A DNA stretch of 64,000 bases from Anianabacter salinae (GCF_019061145.1 NZ_JAHQZS010000002.1:558001-622000); one strand, 5' to 3'. Positions 51,930 through 63,092 are shown, counted from the first letter of the stretch. A program made the numbers and translations. The notes: generated by a model from the sequence alone, not told the origin.

Positions 51930-53153
51930 TCAGGCGAACAGCTCATGGCACAGCTCCAGCGCGTCGACCAATGCGTCGACCTCGGCGGTGGTGTTGTACA
52001 TCCCGAACGACGCGCGGCAGGTGGCGGACAGACCGAGGAACTCCATCAGCGGCCCCGTGCAGTGCTGGCCCGCGCGCACCGCGACGCCCTTTTTGTCGAG
52101 CACGGTCGAGATGTCATGGGCATGGGCCGCGCCGTCCAGCGTGAACGAGAAGATCGCCGCCTTGTCCGCAGATTTCCCCTGCACCGTCAGCCAGTTGAGC
52201 CCGTCCAGCCGGTCGCGGGCATAGTCGCGCAAGGCGTGTTCATGCGCCGCGATCGCGTCCATCCCGACACCCATCATGTAGTCGAGCGCCACGCCAAGAC
52301 CGATCTGCTGAACGATGCCGGGGGTGCCCGCCTCGAACTTCATCGGCGGATCGGCCCAGGCGACCGCGTCCTTGCGGACTTCGCGGATCATGTCACCGCC
52401 GCCGATGAACGGGCGCATCTCGGCCATACGCTCCTGCCGGATGTAGATCGCGCCGGACCCCGATGGGCCATACAGCTTGTGCCCGGTGATGGCGTAGAAA
52501 TCGCAGCCGATGTCGCGCACATTGACCGGCATGTGCACGGCGGCCTGGCTGCCGTCGACCAGAACAGGCACGCCCTGCGCATGGGCGCCTTGTGTGATCG
52601 CCTTGACGTCCACCTTGGTGCCCAGCACGTTCGACAGGTGCGTGACCGCGATCAGCTTGGTGCGCGCGGTGATCGCATCCAGCACCATCTGCGGATCGAG
52701 ATCGCCGTTGGCATCGACATCGACCCACACCAGCTTGACCCCCTGCCGTTCGCGCAGGAAATGCCAGGGCACGATATTGGCGTGGTGTTCCATCACCGAC
52801 AGGATGATCTCGTCGCCCGCCTCCATCCGAGGCATCGCCCAACCATACGCTATAAGGTTGAGGCCCTCGGTGGTGCCGGTGTTCATCACGATCTCGTCTT
52901 CGGACCCGGCGCCAAGGAACGCCGCGATCTTGCCGCGCACGCTCTCATACTTGTCGGTGGCAAGGTTCGAGAGATAGTGCAGGCCCCTGTGAACATTGGC
53001 ATATTCCATGGAATAGGCCTGCGTCATCGCGTCGATCACGACTTGGGGCTTTTGCGCTGAGGCGCCGTTGTCGAGATAGACCAGCGGCTTGTCGTTCACC
53101 GTCCGCGACAGGATCGGGAAATCCTTGCGGATCTCATTTACATCGTAAGTCAT
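51930..53153 (-). CDS. sufS: Cysteine desulfurase SufS
   Basis: This 407-residue PLP enzyme starts at ATG 53153 (MTYDVNEIRKDFPIL). PLP lysine is in ITGHKLYGPSGSG and the catalytic cysteine in VRAGQHCTGPLM, the group II (SufS) arrangement. It delivers persulfide sulfur, normally to SufE or SufU. Neither partner nor SufA is encoded after it; the operon ends here against a convergent gene. One base separates it from the Yip1-type gene upstream. Confidence 0.95.
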   Translation of the reverse strand: MTYDVNEIRKDFPILSRTVNDKPLVYLDNGASAQKPQVVIDAMTQAYSMEYANVHRGLHYLSNLATDKYESVRGKIAAFLGAGSEDEIVMNTGTTEGLNLIAYGWAMPRMEAGDEIILSVMEHHANIVPWHFLRERQGVKLVWVDVDANGDLDPQMVLDAITARTKLIAVTHLSNVLGTKVDVKAITQGAHAQGVPVLVDGSQAAVHMPVNVRDIGCDFYAITGHKLYGPSGSGAIYIRQERMAEMRPFIGGGDMIREVRKDAVAWADPPMKFEAGTPGIVQQIGLGVALDYMMGVGMDAIAAHEHALRDYARDRLDGLNWLTVQGKSADKAAIFSFTLDGAAHAHDISTVLDKKGVAVRAGQHCTGPLMEFLGLSATCRASFGMYNTTAEVDALVDALELCHELFA

Positions 53154-53154
53154 A

Positions 53155-53736
53155 TCAAGCTCCGGGCGCCGAGACGCCAATCAGCGACAGGATGATCGAC
53201 AGGCCAAAGGCGATGCCCAGCATCGACACCACGACCATCAGGAACACCTTTCCGGGTTGCGTGAAACCGTGCAGCGCAGCGGTGAAATGCGTCACCAGCC
53301 AGAAGAACAGCCCGATCCCGAGGATGCCCAGCCAGGCCGCCACCGGCGGGAACACGACAAGCGCCGCGATTTGCGCAAGCTGCAACATCACAAGGATGAA
53401 CTGCAGCCAGGCCACCGTAAGAACCGCATCCTCGAACGCGCCGGTTCCGCCCATCGCGCGGCCGATCCAGAAGATTGCGAACACGGCCACGACCAAGAGG
53501 CAAAGCTGGACGACGAAGGCCAGAAGCGGCGTCGCCAGAAGCGGCCCGGCGATGCTGGCCGACACCGGCAAAAGCGCCGCCGTCGCCTCGCCCAGAAGGG
53601 TCGAGACCACGACCATCAGGATCAGCGCCTGCCACGCCTCGGCCCGCCCCAGCCCAAGGCTGAACACGGCCCGAAGGCCCTGCTGCGGATTGGGAATGCT
53701 CGACACGCCAAGCCGCAGGATATCGCCAAAGGTCAT
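53155..53736 (-). CDS. YIP1-family membrane protein
   Basis: This 193-residue protein starts at ATG 53736, overlapping the previous stop (ATGA). It has five to six hydrophobic helices and the Yip1-domain look (DILRLGVSSIPNPQQGLRAVFSLGL and FWIGRAMGGTGAFEDAVLTVAWLQF). It lies between sufD and sufS; a Yip1-like gene in this place is seen in related suf operons, but its role in Fe-S assembly is not known. The longer frame to 54090 overlaps the next gene and is rejected. Confidence 0.8.
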   Translation of the reverse strand: MTFGDILRLGVSSIPNPQQGLRAVFSLGLGRAEAWQALILMVVVSTLLGEATAALLPVSASIAGPLLATPLLAFVVQLCLLVVAVFAIFWIGRAMGGTGAFEDAVLTVAWLQFILVMLQLAQIAALVVFPPVAAWLGILGIGLFFWLVTHFTAALHGFTQPGKVFLMVVVSMLGIAFGLSIILSLIGVSAPGA

Positions 53737-54227
53737 GCCGCAGGCCCTTCGGGACGTTCCGCTTCCCACAGGCTGGCCCCCCAGAGCGCCAGGAAGCCGA
53801 CAAGCACTACAAACCCGACGATCTGCACGATCGGTCCCTCCAGAAATCCCGCGACAAGCCCGTTCAACAGCCAAAGCGGCGCCGCCGCAACCAGTGCCCA
53901 GAACAACGCAAGGCGCGCGCCGAACCAACTGCCCTGCCCGCCCACGAGTTTCATCGGCAGATGCGTGAGCGCCGCAAGCAGGTACAGCACGAGCGGCGCG
54001 ATGAACAGAAGCGCCAGCAGCGCCCCGCCAAGGCGCGCCTGCAGCGGAACGGACGGGTCGAGATAAGCGTCGCGCGCCAGCACTGGCCATTGCGACACGA
54101 ACAGCACCGCGCAGCCCAGCATCAGATAGAAAAGCGCGCGATCCTCACGCACCCCTGCGTCCAGATGCCGCCGCATGACACGGCGCGGGGCGCGGTAGCT
54201 GCCCAGGATGTCGGTTGTCAGTGCCAT
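53733..54227 (-). CDS. Hypothetical membrane protein of the suf operon
   Basis: This 164-residue protein starts at ATG 54227, sharing one base with the sufD stop (TGATG). After a basic N-terminal 30 residues it has four hydrophobic segments (about 34-51, 66-86, 101-120 and 128-150). It is not assigned to a named family, though it resembles a half Yip1-like protein. Coupling on both sides places it firmly in the suf transcript. Confidence 0.72.
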   Translation of the reverse strand: MALTTDILGSYRAPRRVMRRHLDAGVREDRALFYLMLGCAVLFVSQWPVLARDAYLDPSVPLQARLGGALLALLFIAPLVLYLLAALTHLPMKLVGGQGSWFGARLALFWALVAAAPLWLLNGLVAGFLEGPIVQIVGFVVLVGFLALWGASLWEAERPEGPAA

Positions 54228-55516
54228 CAGCCCCTGCGGCGACCAAGCCACGCATCAAGCCGCCCGAGGATCTCGTCCGCGATCTGCGGATCCTCGATCT
54301 CTTCGATGGCTTCAGCAAGGAAGGCCAACACCAGAAGATCTTGCGCCTGCGACTTCGGTACCCCGCGCGAGCGCAGGTAGAACATCGCCGTCTCGTCGAT
54401 GGCCCCGGTGGTCGAGCCATGCGAGCAGGCGACGTCGTCGGCGTAGATCTCGAGCTCGGGCTTGGCGAGGAACTGGCTGTCGCCGTCCAGAAGCAGCGAC
54501 TGGCTGATCTGGTAGCCGTCGGTTTTCTGAGCGTCCGGTTTCACCAGGATCTTGCCCTGGAACACACCAACGGCGCCGTTGCGCAGCACCTTCTTGAACA
54601 CCTGCCGGCTTTCGCAGGCAAAGGCGTCGTGGGTCACGAACACCGTGTCGTCATGGTGGAAATCGCCATCGCCCACCGCCGCGCCCGCGACATGGGCCAG
54701 CGCGTTGTCGCCGGTGAATTCGACGATGCATTCGTTGCGCGTGAGAACGCCGTTCACGGTCAGGGTAAAGGACTTGAACACCGACTCGGCGCCAAGCCGC
54801 GCGAACAGATGCGTCACCGCGCGGCGTTCATGGTCCCTACCTTGCGTGCGGATATGGTTCAGCCGCGCGCCGTCCGCGACGTCGATTTCCATCACCTTGT
54901 TGAAGCGCGCCGCCGCCGGGCCGGTTTCAAGGATCGTCGCCGAAGCGCCCCGTTCCACCTTGACGACGTTGTGCAGCACAGCGTCCGACCTTTCGTCGCG
55001 GTGCAGGTAGAAGATGTGGATCGGCCGGGGCGCCTGCCCCGTGACGCGGATCAAGAGGCCATCGCTTGCCGTCGCGGTGTTGAGAGCGGCCAGCGGGCGC
55101 GGCACGGGCGTCTGCCCGCGCGTCTCGAGCGTGCCATAGAGGTCCTTGGCCCAGTGGATGTCGGTCGCCGAGGCATCTGCCAGACGCTCGATCACGACGC
55201 CGTCCATGTCCAAGGCGTCGGACTGTTCAGGATCAAAGACGCCGTCGACGAACACGATGCGCAGCCGGTCGATGGTCTCGAACACCGGCGGCTCTTCCGC
55301 GCTGAAGACCTTTGCGGGTGGCGCGGGCAGGTCGAACAGCGTCTCGGGCCGGGTGAATTTCCAGTATTCATCGCGCCGGTGCGGCAGGCCCATCGCTGTC
55401 AGCCGGTCGAGCGCGCCCTTGCGCGCGCCCCGTGCCCAGGCCGCGCCCTCGGGCAGCGTCACTTGCGCCAGACGCGCCTCGGTCGCATCGCGCTTCGCTT
55501 GCGGCAACGCCATCAT
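54227..55516 (-). CDS. sufD: Fe-S cluster assembly scaffold subunit SufD
   Basis: This 429-residue beta-helix protein shows the C-terminal block GAVGVFQGKILVKPDAQKTDGYQISQSLLL, ACSHGSTTGAIDETAMFYLRSRGV and NECIVEFTGDNA, typical of SufD. It forms SufBC2D with SufB and SufC. The ATG at 55516 overlaps the sufC stop (ATGA); a second ATG follows at 55513. Confidence 0.94.
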   Translation of the reverse strand: MMALPQAKRDATEARLAQVTLPEGAAWARGARKGALDRLTAMGLPHRRDEYWKFTRPETLFDLPAPPAKVFSAEEPPVFETIDRLRIVFVDGVFDPEQSDALDMDGVVIERLADASATDIHWAKDLYGTLETRGQTPVPRPLAALNTATASDGLLIRVTGQAPRPIHIFYLHRDERSDAVLHNVVKVERGASATILETGPAAARFNKVMEIDVADGARLNHIRTQGRDHERRAVTHLFARLGAESVFKSFTLTVNGVLTRNECIVEFTGDNALAHVAGAAVGDGDFHHDDTVFVTHDAFACESRQVFKKVLRNGAVGVFQGKILVKPDAQKTDGYQISQSLLLDGDSQFLAKPELEIYADDVACSHGSTTGAIDETAMFYLRSRGVPKSQAQDLLVLAFLAEAIEEIEDPQIADEILGRLDAWLGRRRG

Positions 55517-56271
55517 GCGACCTCCGGGTCGAGGAATTCGGCGTAACCGTTCGTCTCGACTTCGAGCGCCAGTTCGGGCCCGCCGGTCTTCACGATCTTG
55601 CCGTTCGACATGATGTGGACGACGTCGGGCACGATGTGGTCGAGCAGGCGCTGATAGTGGGTGATGACCAGAAAGCTGCGCCCGGCATCGCGCAGCGCGT
55701 TCACACCGTCGGCGACCAGTTTCATCGCATCGACGTCGAGGCCCGAGTCGGTCTCGTCGAGGATGCACATCTTCGGCTCCAGCACGGCCATCTGCAGGAT
55801 TTCGTTGCGCTTTTTCTCGCCGCCCGAAAAGCCCATGTTCACCGGACGCTTGAGCATGTCGGCATCGATCTTGAGCGTCTTGGCCTTCTCACGGATCATC
55901 TTGAGGAAATCCGCCGCGCTCATCTCGTCCTCGCCGCGCGCCTTGCGCTGTGCATTCAGCGCGGTGCGCAGGAAGGTCATGTTGCCGACGCCGGGGATTT
56001 CCACCGGATACTGGAACGCCAGGAACATGCCCGCCGCCGCGCGTTCTTCGGGCTCCATCTCGAGGATGTCCTCACCCAGCAGGGTTGCCGAGCCGTCCGT
56101 CACTTCGTATCCGTCACGGCCCGACAGGACATAGGACAGCGTCGATTTGCCGGACCCGTTCGGCCCCATGATCGCGTGCACCTTGCCCGCCTCGACGGTC
56201 AGGTCGACGCCCTTGAGGATCTGCTTGTCCTCTTCTTCAAGTTTGACGTGCAGGTTCTTGATCTCAAGCAT
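55513..56271 (-). CDS. sufC: Fe-S cluster assembly ATPase SufC
   Basis: This 252-residue ABC ATPase has Walker A GPNGSGKST, signature FSGGEKKRNEILQM and Walker B LDETDSGLDVDAMKLVADGV, the SufC variants. It powers conformational change of the SufBCD scaffold. The start ATG at 56271 follows GGACGAAAG, 9 bp after the ybjQ-type stop. Confidence 0.96.
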   Translation of the reverse strand: MLEIKNLHVKLEEEDKQILKGVDLTVEAGKVHAIMGPNGSGKSTLSYVLSGRDGYEVTDGSATLLGEDILEMEPEERAAAGMFLAFQYPVEIPGVGNMTFLRTALNAQRKARGEDEMSAADFLKMIREKAKTLKIDADMLKRPVNMGFSGGEKKRNEILQMAVLEPKMCILDETDSGLDVDAMKLVADGVNALRDAGRSFLVITHYQRLLDHIVPDVVHIMSNGKIVKTGGPELALEVETNGYAEFLDPEVA

Positions 56272-56280
56272 CTTTCGTCC

Positions 56281-56592
56281 TTAATCCAGAGTGACGGCAG
56301 TGCCGGATGCACTGACCATCAGCATGTTGTTGATGACCTCGTAATCAAGGTCGACGCCGACGACGGCGTTGCCGCCAATCTCGCCCGCGCGTATTTCCAG
56401 TTCCCGCAGCGCGGTCGTCCGCGCTTCCATCAACGAGTTCTCGTAGGCGCCCGACCGTCCGCCGATGATGTCCGTGATCCCGGCAAAGATGTCGCGGAAC
56501 ACGTTGGCGCCCAGAATGGCCTCGCCCACGACGATGCCATGATAGGCGGTGATCTTGCGGCCCTCGACCGAAGGTGTGGTGGTGACGATCAT
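56281..56592 (-). CDS. YbjQ-family (UPF0145) protein
   Basis: This 103-residue protein begins at ATG 56592 ([14 protein letters not shown]), six bases after GAGGA; an ATG at 56598 directly abuts the Shine-Dalgarno. The blocks [55 protein letters not shown] are diagnostic of YbjQ, a pentameric fold sometimes called heavy-metal-binding. Its function is unknown. It lies within the suf operon, 68 bp after an unusual AT-rich gene. Confidence 0.9.
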   Translation of the reverse strand: MIVTTTPSVEGRKITAYHGIVVGEAILGANVFRDIFAGITDIIGGRSGAYENSLMEARTTALRELEIRAGEIGGNAVVGVDLDYEVINNMLMVSASGTAVTLD

Positions 56593-56660
56593 GGTCATTC
56601 CTCTTGTGATGCATGTTCGACAAAGGTTCGTCCTCGAACCAGTCGAGTCCAAACCTCTCT

Positions 56661-56959
56661 CTATTCATCACCAATGATGGCTTTTGGATCTATGAAGACG
56701 GAGGCAGCATCAGATCGTTTGGTGACGCTTGTAGTGCGACCGTAGATCCGCACTGACCCATCTACATAGGTATGGCCGTTAACCATTCCGTATAGGACTA
56801 CACTTGCTCCATCCTGAACTTCCAGGTCCCCAGTAACCATCCCATGCAAAACAATATCGGCGCCGGATGCTGCCACCAAATTTCCGATCACCATTCCACG
56901 GAGGATAAGTGATTTCGAAACTTCAAGTGTTCCCTCATGTTTTCCGGTGAAGACTTCGC

Positions 56960-56963
<4 letters not shown>
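56661..56963 (-). CDS. Small beta-helix repeat protein, AT-rich insert in suf operon
   Basis: This is a 100-residue protein with GTG start at 56963 overlapping the sufB stop (GTGA). Residues about 18-72 are three near-tandem 18-residue repeats with consensus [SD]-[IV]-V-L-x-G-M-V-x-G-[DN]-L-x-V-x-x-G-A, a spacing typical of beta-helix (bactofilin-like or hexapeptide-like) solenoids. It has no signal peptide, and I recognise no family with confidence. Its coding sequence is about 50% G+C by hand count over 56701-56940, clearly lower than the genes around it, suggesting recent acquisition. A 6-bp hairpin lies between it and ybjQ (56625-56640). Confidence 0.7.
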
Positions 56964-58486
<1,523 letters not shown>

Positions 58487-58503
58487 GTCTCTATCGCTTC
58501 CTT

Positions 58504-59565
58504 TCAGGCCGCCTTGGCCCGGAATTTCCGGTGGCGGTCGCTCCACGCTTCAACGAAGCGCGTGATCTCGTCTTCTCTCGTCTCCGGGCCAAGCGACACG
58601 CGGATCGCCGATCTGGCGACATCGTCGTCGTATCCCATCGCCCGCAACACCCGGCTTTCCCGGACCTTGCCCGAGGAACAGGCCGATCCCGCCGATATGG
58701 CGAACCCGGCCAGGTCCATTTGCATCACCTGCGTCTCGCCGGTCCAACCCGGAACGGCAAAGCACGCGGTGTTGGCAAGCCGCCGCACGTCTTTCCCGAC
58801 AAAAATAGTCTGGGTGGCGGTGGCCGCAATGCCGTTTTCTAGAATATTTCTAAATTCTTCAACCCGGGACCAGATCCCGGCGTCGAGATCGTGCATCGCA
58901 GCCTCTGCTGCCGCGCCGAAACCGGCGATGCCGGCCGTGTTCTCGGTGCCCGAGCGGCGCCCGCTTTCCTGGCCGCCGCCAAGGCTGAGCGCGGGGATGT
59001 CCTGCCCTTCACGCACGATCAGCGCGCCGACGCCCTTGGGTCCGCCCAGCTTGTGCGCCGAGAGGATCATCAGGTCGGCATCGGACCAGCCAAAGGCGAC
59101 CGGAACGCGCCCCGCCGCCTGCACCGCGTCGACCAGCAAAAGCCGCGCCGTGCCGCCCCAGGGCAGCATCCACAAACCGTCCGCGTCCCGTTCCGGCATC
59201 GCCGAGACGATCCCCGTCTCGCTGTTGGCCAGACCGAAGGCCGCAACCGGGGCCATGCCCTCGCCCGGCGCGTGATGCGCCCAGAGGCAATCATGCGACG
59301 TCGGCTCGACCACCGCGCCGCCGATCAGCGACAGCACGCGCGCCGCTTCGGTCGCGCCGGAGGTAAAGATCACCTCGTCCCGCTTTGCGCCGACCAGCGC
59401 CGCCACCTGTTCGCGCGCCTTTTCCACAAGCGCCCGCGCCGCGCGCCCCTCGGCGTGGACAGAGGCCGGATTGCCCGTCACGTCCATCGCCTGTGTCATC
59501 GCCGCCCGCGCCTCGGGCCGCAACGGCGCCGTGGCGTTCCAGTCAAGGTAGGCCCGTGCCATCAT
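58504..59565 (-). CDS. NifS/IscS-type cysteine desulfurase
   Basis: This 353-residue PLP enzyme has a group I arrangement: [27 protein letters not shown], the PLP lysine in [14 protein letters not shown], and the catalytic cysteine in the mobile loop [11 protein letters not shown]. It is shorter than E. coli IscS (404) and lacks its C-terminal extension. A second desulfurase, SufS, is in the same operon, so the operon encodes two sulfur donors of different classes. ATG overlaps the iscR stop (ATGA). Confidence 0.92.
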   Translation of the reverse strand: MMARAYLDWNATAPLRPEARAAMTQAMDVTGNPASVHAEGRAARALVEKAREQVAALVGAKRDEVIFTSGATEAARVLSLIGGAVVEPTSHDCLWAHHAPGEGMAPVAAFGLANSETGIVSAMPERDADGLWMLPWGGTARLLLVDAVQAAGRVPVAFGWSDADLMILSAHKLGGPKGVGALIVREGQDIPALSLGGGQESGRRSGTENTAGIAGFGAAAEAAMHDLDAGIWSRVEEFRNILENGIAATATQTIFVGKDVRRLANTACFAVPGWTGETQVMQMDLAGFAISAGSACSSGKVRESRVLRAMGYDDDVARSAIRVSLGPETREDEITRFVEAWSDRHRKFRAKAA

Positions 59566-60023
59566 CCGTCATCGACCACGGACAGGATCGCGGGCACGGC
59601 CGGACAGGGCGCCAGATCGTTCGCCACAACGTCCGACAGACGCGTCTGGTGCAGGAACACGTAGACCTGCGCCGACAGGCCTTCCCACAGGCGGTTGGTC
59701 ATCGATTGCGCACGCGTACCAGAAGTGCCCCCCGACGCGCCCGCCCCCGATTTCATCGCGCTCACGTCCTCGTCCACGGCGGACAGAACGTCGATCACGC
59801 GGATCTCGGTCGAGGACCGCGACAGGCGGTATCCGCCGCCGGGTCCGCGCACCGAGTCGACAAGACCGGCGCGGCGCAGCTTGACGAACAGCTGTTCCAG
59901 GTAGGGCAAGGACAGGTGCTGGCGCCGCGACAGATCGGCCAGCGACGACAGCTGGTCGGTCGGCTGCATCGCCAGATCGACCAGCGCGACCATGGCATAT
60001 CGGCCTTTCGTGCTCAGTTTCAC
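59562..60023 (-). CDS. iscR: Rrf2-family regulator IscR
   Basis: This 153-residue regulator starts at GTG 60023 (MKLSTKGRYAM, the standard Rrf2 start). HTH: SSLADLSRRQHLSLPYLEQLFVKLRRAGLV, then GPGGGYRLSR. Only one cysteine (APCPAV near residue 142) is present; the three-cysteine C-x5-C-x6-C motif of E. coli IscR is absent. This matches Rhodobacter sphaeroides IscR, which ligates its cluster unusually with a single cysteine. It heads the suf operon. Confidence 0.93.
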   Translation of the reverse strand: MKLSTKGRYAMVALVDLAMQPTDQLSSLADLSRRQHLSLPYLEQLFVKLRRAGLVDSVRGPGGGYRLSRSSTEIRVIDVLSAVDEDVSAMKSGAGASGGTSGTRAQSMTNRLWEGLSAQVYVFLHQTRLSDVVANDLAPCPAVPAILSVVDDG

Positions 60024-60103
60024 GGCAACAGGTTCCTCGAAAGCCGATTGACGCGGGGCGGAGCCACCATTACCTCGGGTGGACCCCCGGACCAGCGCCG
60101 GAT

Positions 60104-60118
60104 TTAGAACCGTTCTAA
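60104..60118. promoter_or_regulatory. Irr (ICE-motif)-like palindrome upstream of iscR-suf
   Basis: TTAGAAC-C-GTTCTAA is a perfect 15-bp palindrome and, with the preceding T, fits TTTAGAA-N3-TTCTAA, the iron control element bound by Irr in alphaproteobacteria. It lies 81-95 bp upstream of the iscR start and 63-77 bp upstream of the divergent hydrolase gene, so it could control either. Confidence 0.65.
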
Positions 60119-60180
60119 GGTGCCCGAGTGAAGTCGTCAAGAAATCACCTGCGGGTCCAAGCGTCAGCACAGGGACACCG

Positions 60181-60834
60181 ATGCCCGAGGTAATCTTTCC
60201 CGGCCCCGAGGGCCGTCTTGAAGGCCGCTACCATCCGCAGAAGGCCAAGGATGCGCCGATCGCGATCATCCTGCATCCGCATCCGCAGTTCGGCGGCACG
60301 ATGAACAACCGTGTCGTCTACAACTTGCACTACGCCTTCTATAACATCGGCTTCACGGTGCTGCGCTTCAACTTTCGCGGCGTGGGCCGCAGCCAGGGTG
60401 AATACGACCAGGGCATCGGCGAGCTGTCGGATGCGGCCAGCGCGCTCGATTACCTGCAGTCGATGAACCAGAACGCCAAGCATTGCTGGGTTGCGGGCTT
60501 TTCCTTCGGCGCGTGGATCGGGATGCAACTGCTCATGCGCCGCCCCGAGATCACCGGCTTTATCTCGGTCTCGCCGCCTGCGAACATGTACGATTTCTCG
60601 TTCCTTGCGCCCTGCCCGTCTTCGGGCCTGATCGTGTCGGGCACCGCCGACCGCGTGGCGCCGCCCAAGGATACGCATTCGCTCGTTCACAAGCTGCAAG
60701 AGCAGAAGGGCATCACCGTCACCCATGCAGAGCTTGAGGGCGCGGGGCACTTCTTTGAAGACCCCCACATGGAAACGATGATCGGCACGGTCGACCAGTA
60801 TGTGCGCCGCCGCCTGACCGAAAGCACGCGCTGA
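60181..60834 (+). CDS. Alpha/beta hydrolase (COG2945-type)
   Basis: This is a 217-residue cytosolic hydrolase; start ATG 60181 follows AGGGA. HPHPQFGGTMNN and RFNFRGVGRSQGEYD are the N-terminal hallmarks; the nucleophile elbow is GFSFGAWIG (Ser near residue 108), acid in SGTADRVAPP and His in GAGHFFEDPH. Substrate unknown. Divergent from iscR. Confidence 0.88.
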   Translation: MPEVIFPGPEGRLEGRYHPQKAKDAPIAIILHPHPQFGGTMNNRVVYNLHYAFYNIGFTVLRFNFRGVGRSQGEYDQGIGELSDAASALDYLQSMNQNAKHCWVAGFSFGAWIGMQLLMRRPEITGFISVSPPANMYDFSFLAPCPSSGLIVSGTADRVAPPKDTHSLVHKLQEQKGITVTHAELEGAGHFFEDPHMETMIGTVDQYVRRRLTESTR

Positions 60835-61000
60835 CGCGCGCGTGCGGCGGCGAAAAAAATCTCGCGATAGGTGAAACCCGGCGGACGCCCGCGCCGTGAC
60901 TGCCTGTGCAAGGTGCCCGACGGGTACCGGCGCGGGTCACCCCGCAACCCGCGCGGACGGGCGATCGCACCAGGGCGGTCGCCCGGCTTGCGCCTGGCCG
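60835..61000. other. Short intergenic region, no gene seen
   Basis: These 166 bp between the hydrolase stop and the convergent Pmp3-like gene are GC-rich with several small inverted repeats, but I see no T-tailed terminator, RNA gene or ORF. Confidence 0.4.
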
Positions 61001-61159
61001 CTACTTGCGCGCGATGATCCAGACAGCGTGAACGATTCCGGGGATATATCCCAGCAGCGTCAGAAGAATATTCAGCCAGAAATGCTTGCCAAGGCCCACC
61101 TGCAGGAAAACGCCCAGCGGCAGTAGCAGGATGGCGACGATGATCCGAACAAGATCCAT
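61001..61159 (-). CDS. YqaE/Pmp3-family small membrane protein
   Basis: This 52-residue protein starts at ATG 61159 with AAGGA upstream. It has two hydrophobic helices (IIVAILLLPLGVFLQVG and FWLNILLTLLGYIPGIVHAVWII), the Pmp3/UPF0057 pattern. Such peptides are linked to stress and membrane potential in other organisms. Faces the mntR-like gene across a short divergent gap. Confidence 0.88.
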   Translation of the reverse strand: MDLVRIIVAILLLPLGVFLQVGLGKHFWLNILLTLLGYIPGIVHAVWIIARK

Positions 61160-61340
61160 GTGGTGTGGTCCTTTTTGCTTGTCGCAGGGGCAACCGGGCT
61201 GCAGCGCGCAAGGTTCCTTGGGCACGCTTCTGACGCTGCGGCACGGCGCGCGCCGGTCAGCGTCTTGCCACGTTCGGGAAATCGCTGGCCCTGACGGGAT
61301 GGCGCAGCTATACAAGCCCCCGCATCACGCAGAGACCGCC

Positions 61341-61769
61341 GTGCCCAAGACACCCCCCCTTCCCAGCCATCCAGACCGCTTTGCGCAGGCGCGCGAAATG
61401 CAGGCTGTCGCCTTGCTGGAAGACTATGTCGAGCTGATCGGCGATCTGATCGCCGAGCATGGCGAAGCGCGCGTCGCCGACATCGCCGAGCGCATGGGCG
61501 TGGCCCAACCGACCGCGACCAAGGCGGTTTCACGGCTCAAGCGCGAGGGGCTCGCAACCTCGCGCCCCTATCGCGGCGTGTTCCTCACCGACGAGGGCGC
61601 ATCGCTGGCGGACCGGGTGCGCGCGCGCCACCGCACCGTCGTCGCCCTGCTGATCGCGGTGGGCGTTCCTCCGCAGACGGCGGAACTCGACGCCGAGGGG
61701 ATCGAGCACCACGTCTCGGACGAGGCGCTGCGGGCGTTCGAGACGTTTCTGGACAGCTTTGACAGCTGA
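61341..61769 (+). CDS. mntR: Manganese-responsive regulator MntR
   Basis: This is a 142-residue DtxR-family protein of the short proteobacterial MntR type. GTG 61341 with AGAGA upstream is preferred because a possible -10 (TATACA, 61309-61314) lies before it; ATG 61299 is an alternative. HTH: EARVADIAERMGVAQPTATKAVSRLKREGLA; metal-site Glu/His in the C-terminal EGIEHHVSDEAL. It closely matches E. coli MntR (DDYVELI / RGVFLT blocks). It would repress Mn uptake genes; none lies nearby. Confidence 0.88.
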   Translation: MPKTPPLPSHPDRFAQAREMQAVALLEDYVELIGDLIAEHGEARVADIAERMGVAQPTATKAVSRLKREGLATSRPYRGVFLTDEGASLADRVRARHRTVVALLIAVGVPPQTAELDAEGIEHHVSDEALRAFETFLDSFDS

Positions 61770-61883
61770 TCGGCACGTTTCGTATACCTTCGCATACCGC
61801 CTTCCTAAAGCCGTCCACCTGCGCTAAGAGACGCGCAAGCGCGATTCAGCCTCCGATCCAGTAAATCCAAACACGAGGGACCC

Positions 61884-63092
61884 ATGTCCAAGATCAAGGT
61901 AGACAACCCGGTCGTCGAGCTCGACGGCGACGAGATGACCCGGATCATCTGGGACTTCATCAAGCAGAAGCTGATCCTCCCCTATCTCGACATCGACCTG
62001 AAGTACTACGATCTCGGGATCGAAGAGCGTGACCGCACGAACGACCAGATCACCGTCGACGCGGCGCACGCGATCAAGGAACACGGCGTCGGCGTGAAAT
62101 GCGCCACGATCACCCCCGACGAGCAGCGCGTCGAGGAATTCGGCCTCAAGCAGATGTGGCGCTCGCCCAACGGGACGATCCGCAACATCCTTGGCGGCGT
62201 GATCTTCCGCCAGCCGATCATCTGCAAGAACGTGCCGCGCCTCGTTCCCGGCTGGACCAAGCCGATCGTGGTGGGCCGCCACGCCTTTGGCGACCAGTAC
62301 CGCGCGACGGACTTCCGCTTTCCGGGGCCCGGCAAGCTGACGATCAAGTTCGAGGGCGCCGATGGCGAAGTGATCGAGCGCGAGGTGTTCGACGCGCCCG
62401 GCGCCGGTGTCACGATGGCGATGTACAACCTCGACCAGTCGATCATCGACTTTGCCCGCGCGTCGCTGAACTACGGCCTGATGATGGGCTGGCCGGTGTA
62501 CCTGTCGACCAAGAACACCATCCTCAAGGCCTATGACGGCCGCTTCAAGGACCTGTTCCAGAAGGTCTTCGACGAGGAATTCGCCGACCAGTTCAAGAAG
62601 GCCGGGATCACCTACGAGCACCGCCTGATCGACGACATGGTCGCGGCCTCGCTCAAGTGGTCGGGCGGCTATGTCTGGGCGTGCAAGAACTACGACGGCG
62701 ACGTTCAGTCCGACACCGTTGCGCAGGGCTTCGGCTCGCTCGGGCTGATGACCTCGGTGCTGATGACGCCCGATGGCAAGACCGTCGAGGCCGAGGCAGC
62801 GCATGGCACCGTCACGCGGCACTACCGCCAGCACCAGAAGGGCGAAGCGACCTCGACCAACTCGGTCGCGTCGATCTACGCCTGGACCGGCGGGCTCAAG
62901 CACCGCGCCAAGCTGGACGACAACGCCAAGCTGATGGAATTCGCCGAGACGCTGGACAAGGTCGTCGTCGATACCGTGGAATCGGGCTTCATGACCAAGG
63001 ACCTGGCGCTTCTGGTCGGTCCCGACCAGAAATGGCTGACCACCGAAGGCTTCCTTGAAAAGATCGACGAGAACCTGAACAAGGCGCTCTGA
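61884..63092 (+). CDS. icd: NADP-dependent isocitrate dehydrogenase
   Basis: This is a 402-residue TCA-cycle enzyme of the eukaryote-like (type II) homodimeric IDH subfamily. Substrate-binding [13 protein letters not shown] and [21 protein letters not shown], metal site [28 protein letters not shown], and the NADP-selecting [18 protein letters not shown] are all present. Followed by a strong terminator. Confidence 0.97.
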   Translation: MSKIKVDNPVVELDGDEMTRIIWDFIKQKLILPYLDIDLKYYDLGIEERDRTNDQITVDAAHAIKEHGVGVKCATITPDEQRVEEFGLKQMWRSPNGTIRNILGGVIFRQPIICKNVPRLVPGWTKPIVVGRHAFGDQYRATDFRFPGPGKLTIKFEGADGEVIEREVFDAPGAGVTMAMYNLDQSIIDFARASLNYGLMMGWPVYLSTKNTILKAYDGRFKDLFQKVFDEEFADQFKKAGITYEHRLIDDMVAASLKWSGGYVWACKNYDGDVQSDTVAQGFGSLGLMTSVLMTPDGKTVEAEAAHGTVTRHYRQHQKGEATSTNSVASIYAWTGGLKHRAKLDDNAKLMEFAETLDKVVVDTVESGFMTKDLALLVGPDQKWLTTEGFLEKIDENLNKAL

